Positions 46,207 to 54,550 of a stretch of 64,000 nt of DNA are shown here, one piece after another. Origin of the DNA: Bacteroidales bacterium (GTDB taxonomy: Bacteria > Bacteroidota > Bacteroidia > Bacteroidales > UBA932); the NCBI GenBank assembly GCA_017962235.1, contig JAGCVS010000010.1, positions 62,001 to 126,000 on the forward strand, written 5' to 3'. Position numbers and translations under genes: made by a program. Each line of letters begins with the position of its first letter. Positions within the stretch are counted from its first letter, which is position 1. The notes beneath the pieces were generated by a model that worked only from the letters and a program-made list of their open reading frames with translations, was not told where the DNA came from and made no database searches.

Positions 46207-47203
46207 GGATATGAACATTACATTGATTGGTGGCAGTGGGTTTGTGGGAACGCGTCTGTTGGATTTATTAAAAGACTGTCCGGGTTACAAACTTTGTAAT
46301 ATCGACCTCCAACAGAGTGTTTTCTTCCCGGATATTACAGTTATTGGGGATGTGCGCAGTCAAAGTGAAATGGATGTCAAACTGGCGGGTTCTGATGTCG
46401 TGGTTCTTCTGGCTGCACAGCATAGGGATGATATACAGCCGACATCATTGTATTACGATACAAATGTCGGAGGAATGAGAGTGACTCTTAATGCCATGGA
46501 AAAGAATGGGATTAAAAGAATCATTTTTTTCTCATCTGTCGCTATCTACGGCCTAAACAAGCCTAATCCGTCAGAAGATTATCCATCAGATCCGTTCAAT
46601 CACTATGGTAAAAGCAAATGGCAGGCAGAAGAAGTGTTACAAGAATGGTATAAGTCTCATCCTGATTGGAACATAGATATAGTCCGGCCTACAGTCATTT
46701 TTGGAGAACGCAATAGGGGAAATGTTTATAATCTTTTGAAACAGATTTCCAGTGGAAAGTTTCTTATGGTGGGTAAAGGAACCAATGTGAAGTCTATGGC
46801 TTATGTGGGAAATATTGTTGCGTTCGTCAAGTTTATGATAGACAAAGTCAATAGTGGTTATAATGTATTTAACTATATCGATAAGCCGGATACAGATATG
46901 AATAATTTGGTTGCATTGGTAGAGCGGGTGCTGAACAAACACATACCATCTAAACACTTCCCATATTGGATGGGTATGTTAGGTGGGTATTGTTTTGATC
47001 TTCTCTCTGTGATTACCGGTAAAAAATTCACTGTTAGTTCGATTCGTGTCAAGAAATTCTGTGCTGTCACACAGTTTGATTCTACTAAGGCGATGACCTC
47101 TGGTTTTGTGCCCCCGTTTACTCTTCAAGAGGGTCTTTCTCGAACCTTAGAGTTTGAATTCGTTCATCCTAAGCCGGATGCTATTGAATTCCAAAGCGAA
47201 TGA
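46199..47203 (+). CDS. NAD-dependent sugar epimerase/reductase
   Basis: 334 aa (ATG 46211 is an alternative start that begins right at the Rossmann fold). Motifs: NITLIGGSGFVGTRLLDLL, LLAAQHRDDIQ, FFSSVAIYGLNKPNPSED and the Tyr/Lys pair in FNHYGKSKWQAEEV. The C-terminal part (YWMGMLGGYCFDLLSVITGK) is typical of the epimerases next to WecA/WbpL-type transferases. Overlaps the deacetylase by 8 bases. It may supply the sugar linked to the lipid carrier. Confidence 0.85.
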   Translation: MVKDMNITLIGGSGFVGTRLLDLLKDCPGYKLCNIDLQQSVFFPDITVIGDVRSQSEMDVKLAGSDVVVLLAAQHRDDIQPTSLYYDTNVGGMRVTLNAMEKNGIKRIIFFSSVAIYGLNKPNPSEDYPSDPFNHYGKSKWQAEEVLQEWYKSHPDWNIDIVRPTVIFGERNRGNVYNLLKQISSGKFLMVGKGTNVKSMAYVGNIVAFVKFMIDKVNSGYNVFNYIDKPDTDMNNLVALVERVLNKHIPSKHFPYWMGMLGGYCFDLLSVITGKKFTVSSIRVKKFCAVTQFDSTKAMTSGFVPPFTLQEGLSRTLEFEFVHPKPDAIEFQSE

Positions 47204-47259
47204 CCTTATGTGTTGAGTTTATCGTTACAGATTCAGTTCCTCTTTAGTAATAATTAGTA

Positions 47260-48450
47260 ATGAGAATTCTAATAGCTGTTTGTAATTTTCCCCCCGAACC
47301 AAATGTGATGGCATCCCTCCCGTATGATTTGGCTACTGCTTTGGCGGAACACCATGATGTGACGGTTCTGGCACCACATCCAAGTCGCCCGGCCGGTTAT
47401 GATTTCTCGAATTGTCCACCAGTAAAAGGGAAGTTCAACTTGATAAGAGTAAAAACAAGTATTTATACTGCTTCAAGAATAGTTGGGCGTTCTAAAGAGG
47501 GGATTTCTTTAGGTAAGTCAGTTGCGAGGTTCATTCAGAATCATCATGACGAATATGATGTATTATACATGATGGTAAGCCCTTATTTCGCAGAGTATTA
47601 TATAACCAAAGCAGCTGTTAAGTATCATCTACCATTAGTAAGACATATCCAAGATGTCTTTCCTGAGCCGATAGTTCGTAGAATTCCGGTGTTTGGAAAA
47701 CTCGTTTTTAAGTTAGCTCTGCCGATAGATAAGTTTATCTGTCGACATTCTACACGGATTATATGCATTGGTGACAGAATCAAGAATTATGTTTCTAGAA
47801 CGAGAAAAACCGATGAGAAGAAGATGTATGTTGTTATGAACTGGCAGGATGAATCTCGTTTTAAAGAGCATATTCCGTACGATACGAGTAGAAGCGTTTT
47901 TACTTACATGTTTTTGGGTAATTTGTCATCAGCCGCTAACCTCCATTATTTGTTAAGATGCTATGCGGAATCTGGTGCCAAGGATACTCGCTTGGTAATA
48001 GCTGGGACAGGAAACATTAAAGATTCTCTTATTGAGTTGGCAGGCGGCTACCCGAATGCACAGATTGTGTTCAGAGATGCCCCTTCTGCAGAAGTTAATA
48101 AGATTCAATCTGAAGCGGATGTCCTTCTTTTACCATTGCGTAAATCCATCGCTTTACGTTGCAATCCCTCTAAACTGCCGGCATACATGTTTTCGCATCG
48201 GGCTATTTTGGCTTGTGTGGAGTCAGGATCTGATGTCGACTGTACCATCAAGGCGGCAGACTGTGGATGGGTGGTCGAACCGGACGATGATTCTGCTTTG
48301 AAAAAAATGTTTAAAGAATTGCCCAGTGTTTCACAGGAAGAATTGGAACGGAAAGGAGAGAATGGCTACATGTATAGTCAGCTACATCTAACTAAGAATG
48401 TAAATCTTCAGTGCCTTATGGACGTGATTACTGGGATTAATCGAGAATAG
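47260..48450 (+). CDS. wbuB: GT4 glycosyltransferase, WbuB-like
   Basis: 396 aa. It begins RILIAVCNFPPEPNVMASLPYDLATAL and has HIQDVFPEP, a motif of the WbuB/WcaI group, then VMNWQDESRFK and a donor domain with FLGNLSSAANLHYLL, VIAGTGNIKDSLIEL, FRDAPSAEVNKI and LLPLRKSIALRCNPSKLPAYM. WbuB is the probable L-FucNAc transferase of E. coli O26. Here a WbuC-like cupin follows 14 bases later and CapF/CapG 1 kb later, which supports that role. The symbol is by analogy. Confidence 0.82.
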   Translation: MRILIAVCNFPPEPNVMASLPYDLATALAEHHDVTVLAPHPSRPAGYDFSNCPPVKGKFNLIRVKTSIYTASRIVGRSKEGISLGKSVARFIQNHHDEYDVLYMMVSPYFAEYYITKAAVKYHLPLVRHIQDVFPEPIVRRIPVFGKLVFKLALPIDKFICRHSTRIICIGDRIKNYVSRTRKTDEKKMYVVMNWQDESRFKEHIPYDTSRSVFTYMFLGNLSSAANLHYLLRCYAESGAKDTRLVIAGTGNIKDSLIELAGGYPNAQIVFRDAPSAEVNKIQSEADVLLLPLRKSIALRCNPSKLPAYMFSHRAILACVESGSDVDCTIKAADCGWVVEPDDDSALKKMFKELPSVSQEELERKGENGYMYSQLHLTKNVNLQCLMDVITGINRE

Positions 48451-48464
48451 CTTTTATCGGCATT

Positions 48465-48866
48465 ATGGTTCTTGACAAATCGTTTTTGGATACTCTTTCG
48501 ATACGTGCTTCCGCATCGCCCCGCCTCCGTCAGCATTATGACCTGCGCGATTCGTCGGAAGACGAGTGTCAGCGGATGTTGAATGCAATAGAACCGGGGA
48601 CGGTAATTCCGGTTCATCGTCATTCAATGACGTCAGAGGATGTCGTTATTCTTCGCGGTCGGGCGGAGGAGGTGTTCTTTGACGAGTCTGGCGTTGAGAC
48701 GGCGCGTTTTTTATTGATACCAGGTGGCGCTGAGCCCGACTCGGCACCGGTCATACATGTGCCAATCGGTCAGTATCATACATGTCGGAGCCTGCAAAGC
48801 GGCACAGTAATTATCGAGTTTAAGAATACCAAGTACGACCCAGCCAAGACGGAGGAGTTGTTGTGA
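48465..48866 (+). CDS. wbuC: WbuC-family cupin (copy 1)
   Basis: 133 aa cupin. Motifs shared by the three copies here: HYDLRDSSEDECQRMLNAIE, PGTVIPVHRH (metal-binding His pair), VVILRGRAEEVFFDESG and PIGQYHTCRSLQSG. WbuC-like proteins occur next to WbuB in O-antigen loci, but their reaction is not settled to my knowledge. Copies 2 and 3 are at 53412 and 55659. This copy is intact. Confidence 0.88.
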   Translation: MVLDKSFLDTLSIRASASPRLRQHYDLRDSSEDECQRMLNAIEPGTVIPVHRHSMTSEDVVILRGRAEEVFFDESGVETARFLLIPGGAEPDSAPVIHVPIGQYHTCRSLQSGTVIIEFKNTKYDPAKTEELL

Positions 48867-48882
48867 TGGGTCGCTGTGTGAT

Positions 48883-49035
48883 ATGAATATCGTTTATCTG
48901 ATTGGGAATGGGTTTGATTTAGCCCAAGACTTGAAAACCAGGTATAAAGACTTCTATGGCACATACAAGTTGTCTGAACCTGTAAATGTTGTGGAAGAGA
49001 AGATAATCTCTTCTATCACAGCTACGAGCGTCTAA
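48883..49035 (+). pseudogene. AbiH N-terminal remnant
   Basis: A 50-codon frame starting at ATG 48883, too short for a normal gene. It reads MNIVYLIGNGFDLAQDLKTR and then YKDFYGTYK, the conserved opening of AbiH-family abortive-infection proteins (IGNGFDL followed by KTxYxDF). The frame stops at TAA 49033 and the remaining several hundred residues are missing, so it is a truncated relic of a phage-defence gene. It lies between wbuC and capF, in a stretch where the operon is otherwise compact. Confidence 0.72.
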
Positions 49036-49311
49036 TGCCGTTTTTATTAAAACCCCGGCAGTTGTCGTCTTTGAGTAAACTTGCGTTTGGCGCTTTTCAG
49101 TAGAGTGCTTCTTGTTGAGGAAAATATTACAACGGGTGATGCCTAAGGAATATGTGTGGCGGTTTTCTTCTTACATTGCAATGATTTGATAGCACATCAA
49201 TGTATGGTTGTAAAGAGATTGCACTTGGTGAGTACTATTACTGAGAAAGGAGTCTAGCGGATTCTTGATATTAAAGAAGTCGGTGGGATTTGTCATAATA
49301 ATATATAATCA
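49036..49311 (+). other. non-coding gap after the AbiH remnant
   Basis: 276 bases with no convincing gene; all frames are broken. It may hold degraded insertion material (translations in short stretches look protein-like on both strands), but I cannot match it to a transposase. It precedes the G+C-richer capF/capG pair, so it may also contain their promoter. Confidence 0.4.
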
Positions 49312-50520
49312 ATGAAATTACTAATCACTGGCGCTAAGGGGTTCGTCGGGAAGAACCTGTGCGCGGCTTTGAAGAACATTAGGGATGGGAAGGACCGGAG
49401 GTTTCCGGGGCTGGAAATTGAGGAGGTTTATGAGTATGATCTGGATTCCACGCCGGAGGAGTTGGATGCGTGGTGCGTATCGGCTGACTTCGTTTTTAAT
49501 CTGGCGGGGGTGAACCGGCCGCAGAATCAGGAGGAGTTTATGGCGGGTAATTTTGGGTTCGCCAGCACGTTGCTGGATATACTCAAGAAACATAAGAATG
49601 CGTGCCCGGTGATGCTTAGCTCTAGCCAGCAGGCATCGCTTACGGGGCGTTTCGGCAACAGCGAGTATGGTCGTAGCAAGAAGGCGGGGGAGGAGTTGTT
49701 CCTGCAGTACGGCCAGCAGACGGGCGCGCGCGTGCTGGTGTATCGTTTCCCGAATCTGTTTGGCAAGTGGTGCAGACCTAATTACAACAGTGCGGTGGCA
49801 ACTTTCTGCAATGCGCTTGCGAACGACCTGCCTTATACGGTGAATGACCCCAGCGTGGAGCTGGAGTTGCTTTATATCGATGACCTTGTGGATGAGATGA
49901 TTGCGGCGCTCAAGGGAGAGGAGCATCACTGCGAGTTTGAGGGGCTGGAAGTGCTGCCAAAGGCAGGTGGCCGCTATTGTTACGTGCACACCACGCATAA
50001 GGCGACGCTGGGCGAGATTGTCAATCTGCTTAAAAGTTTTGCCGCACAGCCGCAGACGCTGATGATACCTGATATTCCGTCGGGCAGTTTCGCCAAGAAG
50101 CTGTACAGCACGTATTTGAGCTATCTGCCCAAAGAGAAGGTGGCGTTCCCGCTCAAGATGAATGTGGACGATCGCGGCAGCTTCACGGAGCTTGTCCATA
50201 CGCTCAATTGCGGTCAGGTGAGCATCAATATCAGCAAGCCCGGCATCACAAAGGGGCAGCATTGGCACAACACTAAGTTCGAGCAGTTCATCGTGGTTAA
50301 GGGGCACGGTCTGATTCAGCAACGCAACCTGAACGACCCCGAAGGCAAGGTGCTGGAATGGGAGGTGAGTGGCGACAAGATTGAGGCCGTTCACATGCTA
50401 CCTGGCTACACACATAATATCATCAATCTTTCAGAGACTGAGGATCTGGTGACCGTGATGTACTGTAATGAAATCTTCAATCCGAATAAACCGGACACTT
50501 TCTTTGTACCTGTAAAATAA
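49312..50520 (+). CDS. capF: CapF/WbjC-type bifunctional epimerase/reductase with cupin domain
   Basis: 402 aa. The N-terminal SDR domain has LLITGAKGFVGKNLCAALKN, FNLAGVNRPQNQEEF and SSSQQASLTGRFGNSEYGRSK. The C-terminal cupin has LVHTLNCGQVSINISKPG, KGQHWHNTKFEQFIV (metal His) and PGYTHNIINL. This fusion is diagnostic of CapF, second enzyme of UDP-L-FucNAc synthesis (epimerisation and 4-reduction). DNA here is visibly richer in G+C than the 24-45 kb stretch. CapG follows 5 bases later. Confidence 0.94.
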   Translation: MKLLITGAKGFVGKNLCAALKNIRDGKDRRFPGLEIEEVYEYDLDSTPEELDAWCVSADFVFNLAGVNRPQNQEEFMAGNFGFASTLLDILKKHKNACPVMLSSSQQASLTGRFGNSEYGRSKKAGEELFLQYGQQTGARVLVYRFPNLFGKWCRPNYNSAVATFCNALANDLPYTVNDPSVELELLYIDDLVDEMIAALKGEEHHCEFEGLEVLPKAGGRYCYVHTTHKATLGEIVNLLKSFAAQPQTLMIPDIPSGSFAKKLYSTYLSYLPKEKVAFPLKMNVDDRGSFTELVHTLNCGQVSINISKPGITKGQHWHNTKFEQFIVVKGHGLIQQRNLNDPEGKVLEWEVSGDKIEAVHMLPGYTHNIINLSETEDLVTVMYCNEIFNPNKPDTFFVPVK

Positions 50521-50525
50521 GAAAT

Positions 50526-51686
50526 ATGGCAGCATTTAAAGATAACGGGAAGTTGAAGCTTCTCATCATAGTTGGCACAAGGCCGGAGATTATCCGCCTG
50601 GCCGCAGTAATTAACAAATGCCGTGAGTACTTTGACTGCTTGCTGGCGCATACCGGGCAGAATTACGATTATAACCTGAACGGCGTGTTTTTCAAGGATT
50701 TGAAGCTGGCCGACCCGGATGTGTACATGGAGGCTGTGGGCTCTGATCTTGGCGAAACGATGGGCAATATCATCGCCAAGAGCTATCAGCTTATGGTTGA
50801 GGTTCAGCCGGACGCGGTGCTGGTGTTGGGCGATACTAATTCTTGTCTTTCGGTCATCGGCGCCAAGAGGCTCCATATTCCCATCTTCCACATGGAGGCG
50901 GGCAACCGTTGCAAGGACGAGTGCTTGCCGGAGGAAACCAATCGCCGCATTGTGGACATCATCTCCGATGTGAACATGGCTTACTCTGAGCATGCGCGCC
51001 GTTACTTGGCAGATACGGGTCTCCCTAAAGAACGTACTTATGTGACCGGTAGCCCGATGGCGGAGGTGCTGCACAACAATCTTGAGCAGATTGCTGGCTC
51101 TGATATCCATCGTCTTTTGGGCCTTGAGAAGGGCAGGTATATCCTTTTGAGTGCACATCGTGAGGAGAATATTGATACGGAGAAGAACTTCCTCTCGCTG
51201 TTTACGGCTATCAACAAGATGGCGGAAAAGTATGATATGCCTATCCTGTATTCCTGCCACCCGCGTTCGCGTAAGCGCCTGGAGGACTCTGGCTTCAAGC
51301 TTGACCGTCGTGTAATTCAGCATGAGCCGCTCGGTTTTTATGATTACAATTGCCTGCAGATGAACGCTTTTGCGGTGGTGAGCGATAGTGGTACGCTGCC
51401 GGAGGAATCATCGTTCTTTACATCTATCGGCAAGCCGTTCCCGGCTGTGTGCATCCGCACTTCCACCGAGCGCCCCGAGGCTCTGGACAAAGGTTGCTTT
51501 GTGCTGAGCGGCATAGATGAAAAAGGCCTGCTGCAAAGTGTGGACCTGGCCGTGGATCTGATTCGCAACGGTGATTACGGCATTCCGGTGCCCGATTATA
51601 CGGACGAAAACGTATCAACAAAGGTTGTACGCATAATTCAGAGCTACACCGGCGTGGTGAATAAGATGGTTTGGCGGAAGTATTAG
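50526..51686 (+). CDS. capG: UDP-HexNAc 2-epimerase, CapG/WecB family
   Basis: 386 aa non-hydrolysing 2-epimerase fold. Motifs: IIVGTRPEIIRLAAVI, HTGQNYDYNLNGVFF, LGDTNSCLS, HMEAGNRCKDECLPEETNRR, SAHREENIDTE and SDSGTLPEESSF. The phrase GNRCKDECLPEE is the form of CapG/WbjD rather than of WecB (which has GLRT). It is the third enzyme of the UDP-L-FucNAc pathway, after CapE and CapF. Confidence 0.92.
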   Translation: MAAFKDNGKLKLLIIVGTRPEIIRLAAVINKCREYFDCLLAHTGQNYDYNLNGVFFKDLKLADPDVYMEAVGSDLGETMGNIIAKSYQLMVEVQPDAVLVLGDTNSCLSVIGAKRLHIPIFHMEAGNRCKDECLPEETNRRIVDIISDVNMAYSEHARRYLADTGLPKERTYVTGSPMAEVLHNNLEQIAGSDIHRLLGLEKGRYILLSAHREENIDTEKNFLSLFTAINKMAEKYDMPILYSCHPRSRKRLEDSGFKLDRRVIQHEPLGFYDYNCLQMNAFAVVSDSGTLPEESSFFTSIGKPFPAVCIRTSTERPEALDKGCFVLSGIDEKGLLQSVDLAVDLIRNGDYGIPVPDYTDENVSTKVVRIIQSYTGVVNKMVWRKY

Positions 51687-51704
51687 TTATTTAATAAATC
51701 TGTA

Positions 51705-52025
51705 ATGAGTAAAGAAGATATTACCCTTAACGAGGTAAACAACGATGGCAAGACCATCTACCTCTATTTTAATCCAGAAGTTGGGCTTTATGTTGCGTAC
51801 GGTTTTTCGGCCTTTTTTGCGGCGCATATTGTGGATATTATCGCTGCATATTCTGAGGATTTGCATATGCCGGTTGCGCTAATGCGAAAGCCTGATGTAA
51901 GTGAGCTCAGGCTATCTACTGTCAAGCATCAACACGACTATCATAAGTATTATAGACTGGAGTTGAAGCATGCTCTTCCGCTTGACGATTATGCTAGATG
52001 GGTCGATAGCGTAAAATGGAAATAA
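51705..52025 (+). CDS. small protein of unknown function
   Basis: 106 aa, not recognised. It is mixed alpha/beta by eye: an N-terminal acidic part (EDITLNEVNNDGKTIYLYFN), a short hydrophobic stretch (LYVAYGFSAFFAAHIVDIIAAY, probably a helix rather than a membrane span), and a C-terminal part with His, Tyr and Lys. It sits between CapG and the WecA-like transferase with short gaps (18 and 3-15 bases) and intact coding, so it is likely real. It may be a partner of the initiating transferase. Confidence 0.7.
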   Translation: MSKEDITLNEVNNDGKTIYLYFNPEVGLYVAYGFSAFFAAHIVDIIAAYSEDLHMPVALMRKPDVSELRLSTVKHQHDYHKYYRLELKHALPLDDYARWVDSVKWK

Positions 52026-52030
52026 AAAGT

Positions 52031-52039
52031 GGGGGGGGG
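52031..52039 (+). repeat. run of nine G just before the WecA-like start
   Basis: A 9-base G homopolymer ends 1 base before ATG 52041 and overlaps the ribosome-binding region. A longer GTG start (52029) would place the run inside the coding frame as Gly codons. Changes in length could shift spacing or frame. Confidence 0.85.
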
Positions 52040-52040
52040 T

Positions 52041-53405
52041 ATGATAAGTAGCTGGTTATCAATCGTTTTGATGCTTATTGCCTTTGCGGCAACAACTTTC
52101 GCGTATCCATATGTGCTGGCGTTCGCTCGCAAGCACAATATCGTGGATAACCCCAACGCACGTAAACTTCAACGAGTTCCTGTGCCTGTAATGGGTGGGA
52201 GTGCGGTTTCTATAGGCTTTTTGCTTGCAGTAATTGTTGGAATAGCTATCGTTCCTAATAATAACATTATTGTTTTTACCATTCTTTTAATGGTAATGTA
52301 TGCCATTGGTGTCTGGGATGATATCAAAGATGTCTCAGCCGCTTTCCGATTCCTGGTAGAGCTGGTTGTTGTATGGATGATGATTCTTTTCTTGAATGTC
52401 GAAATCAACGATTTTCACGGGTTTCTTGGCATTCATGGTGTCCCGGATTCGGTGAGCGTTCCTCTAAGTCTTGTATCAGGAGTTGGGATAATGAATGCCA
52501 TAAACCTGATCGATGGGGTAGATGGGTATTGTTCTACATACGGTATGATGGCATGTGCTATATTCGCATGTGTGTTTTATACAGCAGGCGATATGACCAT
52601 GTTTGCTTTGTCGCTTATAGGGATAGGTGCTTTGATACCATTCTTTTTCCACAATGTGTTTGGACGCGCAAGCAAGATGTTTTTGGGCGATGGTGGCAGT
52701 TTGATGCTTGGTACACTATTGTCCTACCTTGTGTTTAGCATCCTTACAGACGGTTCGCAGTGTGATATCGTCTTTGGAGATACAGGGCTTTCTCTGGTCG
52801 CTCTAAGCCTTGCTGTTTTGGCAGTGCCTGTATTTGATACACTTAGGGTGATGATTTTCAGGGTCATCAAAGGACACAGTCCATTCCATCCTGATAAGAC
52901 GCACTTGCATCATCTGTTTATCGAGATGGGTTATTCACATCTGGCAACAAGTGGACTGATTGTGCTTGGTAATATCGTTATTGTAGGAGTTCTTCTTTTG
53001 GGTTGGTGGCTTGGTGCAGGAGCAACGGGCCAGACGCTTATTGTGATTGCTTCTGCTCTATTATTCACATGGGGCTTTTATTTCTTTATGGAAGGGCATC
53101 ACCGTAGGAATGATGGCGATGGAACAGTTCTGTGGCAGCGTGCATGTAGACGAGGTGCCAAAACTCATCTTTCTTCAACACCCATTTGGCGGTTCTTACG
53201 GCATTTAGTGGATAGTAAACTATTGGGCGAAGGCCTGTTAAAGAAGCCGGTGGTAGCCGCTGTCACGAAAACCAATAAGCCAAAACTTGACCCGCGTCTT
53301 GGAGAAGCGACCAATAATGCCGTGAAGCCAGTTTCATCATCTGAGTCGACTTCTTCTTTGGCTGAAGAATCCCATCCAAAGGTGGGTCTTGATTCTACTG
53401 ATTGA
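52041..53405 (+). CDS. wecA: WecA/MraY-family undecaprenyl-phosphate sugar-1-P transferase
   Basis: 454 aa polytopic enzyme that starts the repeat unit on undecaprenyl phosphate. Signatures: DNPNARKLQRVPVPVMGG, the Asp-rich IGVWDDIKD, NAINLIDGVDGYCSTYG, FLGDGGSLMLG and the cytosolic HPDKTHLHHLF (HxDKxHxHH). I choose ATG 52041 over GTG 52029, which would add three Gly residues from the G run. The C-terminal 90 residues are hydrophilic (Lys, Ser, Thr) and go beyond the family core. A HexNAc-1-P or FucNAc-1-P substrate is likely given CapE-G. It ends 6 bases before the next cupin. Confidence 0.92.
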   Translation: MISSWLSIVLMLIAFAATTFAYPYVLAFARKHNIVDNPNARKLQRVPVPVMGGSAVSIGFLLAVIVGIAIVPNNNIIVFTILLMVMYAIGVWDDIKDVSAAFRFLVELVVVWMMILFLNVEINDFHGFLGIHGVPDSVSVPLSLVSGVGIMNAINLIDGVDGYCSTYGMMACAIFACVFYTAGDMTMFALSLIGIGALIPFFFHNVFGRASKMFLGDGGSLMLGTLLSYLVFSILTDGSQCDIVFGDTGLSLVALSLAVLAVPVFDTLRVMIFRVIKGHSPFHPDKTHLHHLFIEMGYSHLATSGLIVLGNIVIVGVLLLGWWLGAGATGQTLIVIASALLFTWGFYFFMEGHHRRNDGDGTVLWQRACRRGAKTHLSSTPIWRFLRHLVDSKLLGEGLLKKPVVAAVTKTNKPKLDPRLGEATNNAVKPVSSSESTSSLAEESHPKVGLDSTD

Positions 53406-53411
53406 TTGTGT

Positions 53412-53846
53412 ATGTTGCTGGATTTTGAACTGTTTGATTCGATTCTGCCTGCTGCAGAATCATCGGCACGTGGTAGGATGAATTATGACTTACGCACGCA
53501 GGCTTTTGAGGCTGGCAAGCCCGACCATTCCGGGCACAAATGGTCTGATACATCTCAGAGGATGTTAAATGTCCTTACGCCCGGGACCGTGATACCGATT
53601 CATAGACATAATGAGACCTCTGAGACGGTGATTGTGCTTCGGGGTGCGGTAGAAGAAGTGTTTTTTGACGCTTCAGGTGCTGTCTTGGAGCGCCATGTAT
53701 TGCGGTACGGTGGCCCTTGCCCTGGAATTCAGGTGCCCCGTGGCGTATATCATACCTGCCGCTGCCTGGAACCCGGAAGCGTGATATTTGAAGCCAAAGA
53801 TCAGGCTTATGATCCGTTAGGGACGGAGGATGTGCTGGAACCGTAA
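53412..53846 (+). CDS. wbuC: WbuC-family cupin (copy 2)
   Basis: 144 aa from ATG 53412 (TTG 53406 also in frame). It shares MNYDLR, SQRMLNVLTPGTVIPIHRH, VIVLRGAVEEVFFDASG and PRGVYHTCRCLEPG with copies 1 and 3. It has an extra loop (FEAGKPDHSGHKWSDT) before the core. It follows the WecA-like gene by 6 bases and its stop codon is directly followed by the sense frame of a headless aminotransferase, so the recombination or deletion point lies at 53846. Confidence 0.87.
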   Translation: MLLDFELFDSILPAAESSARGRMNYDLRTQAFEAGKPDHSGHKWSDTSQRMLNVLTPGTVIPIHRHNETSETVIVLRGAVEEVFFDASGAVLERHVLRYGGPCPGIQVPRGVYHTCRCLEPGSVIFEAKDQAYDPLGTEDVLEP

Positions 53847-54550
53847 TATGGTGTCCTGTCGTTCAACGGCAATAAAATGATTACTACGTCGGGTGGCGGT
53901 GCGTTAATCACTGCTAACGACAATGAGTGGCGCGAGATAATGATGTACGCCACCCAGTATCGTGAGAGCTATCCTTATTATCAGCATGAAAAGATAGGTT
54001 ATAATTATCGCATGAGCAATATTTGTGCTGGTATCGGTCGTGGTCAGATGACGGTTGCGGGCAGTCATATCGCGCATCATAAGCATGTCCAGTCGCTTTA
54101 TGAAGATCTGTTGAAGGACGTGCCGGGCATTACGGTTCATTCGCAGCCCGCCACCGGCGGTTATGATTCCAACTATTGGCTGTGTACGATAACAATTGAT
54201 CCGTCTGTCAAGGTTAAGGGTCAGGAGGACGCATATAAGACGATAGTGAAGGGCGCTGTAGGTGGAGCTGCTGGTGTAATTCATTTGGCAGATAGCGCGA
54301 CAACAGATTGCCAGCCCAATGATAATGTGGAGGCTTTGCGCGTGTTTATGGATCAGGCCGGAATTTAAGCTCGTCCTGTTTGGAAGCCTATGCATAAGCA
54401 GCCTGTGTACAAGAATGCCCCTGCATACGTAAACGGTGTATCTGAAGCCATCTTCAAGGTGGGTATGTGTTTACCTGCAGGTCCTTACGTGAGTGATGAG
54501 GATGTGAAGTTCATTGTGGAGACTATCGAGAGTGCAATCAATAGATATAA
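53847..54550 (+). pseudogene. DegT/DnrJ aminotransferase remnant (headless, with nonsense codon)
   Basis: Directly after the cupin stop the frame reads YGVLSFNGNKMITTSGGGAL, the PLP-lysine region of EpsN/PglE-type aminotransferases, so the first half of the enzyme is missing. The frame continues through GYNYRMSNICAGIGRGQM to VFMDQAGI, then TAA at 54366-54368. The same frame goes on with ARPVWKPMHKQPVYKNAP and CLPAGPYVSDEDVKFIVETI, the true C-terminus. The nonsense codon probably replaces a Glu codon (GAA to TAA). With no N-terminal half and an internal stop it cannot be functional. Confidence 0.88.

Noticed and set aside
49321-50394. 357-codon open frame on the - strand opposite capF
   Set aside because: It has no family motifs, is rich in Arg, His and Leu, and mirrors the G+C-rich codons of capF, whose own frame has clear domains.
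50406-51323. 305-codon open frame on the - strand opposite capG
   Set aside because: A shadow of capG with no recognisable motif; it also runs through the capF/capG junction.
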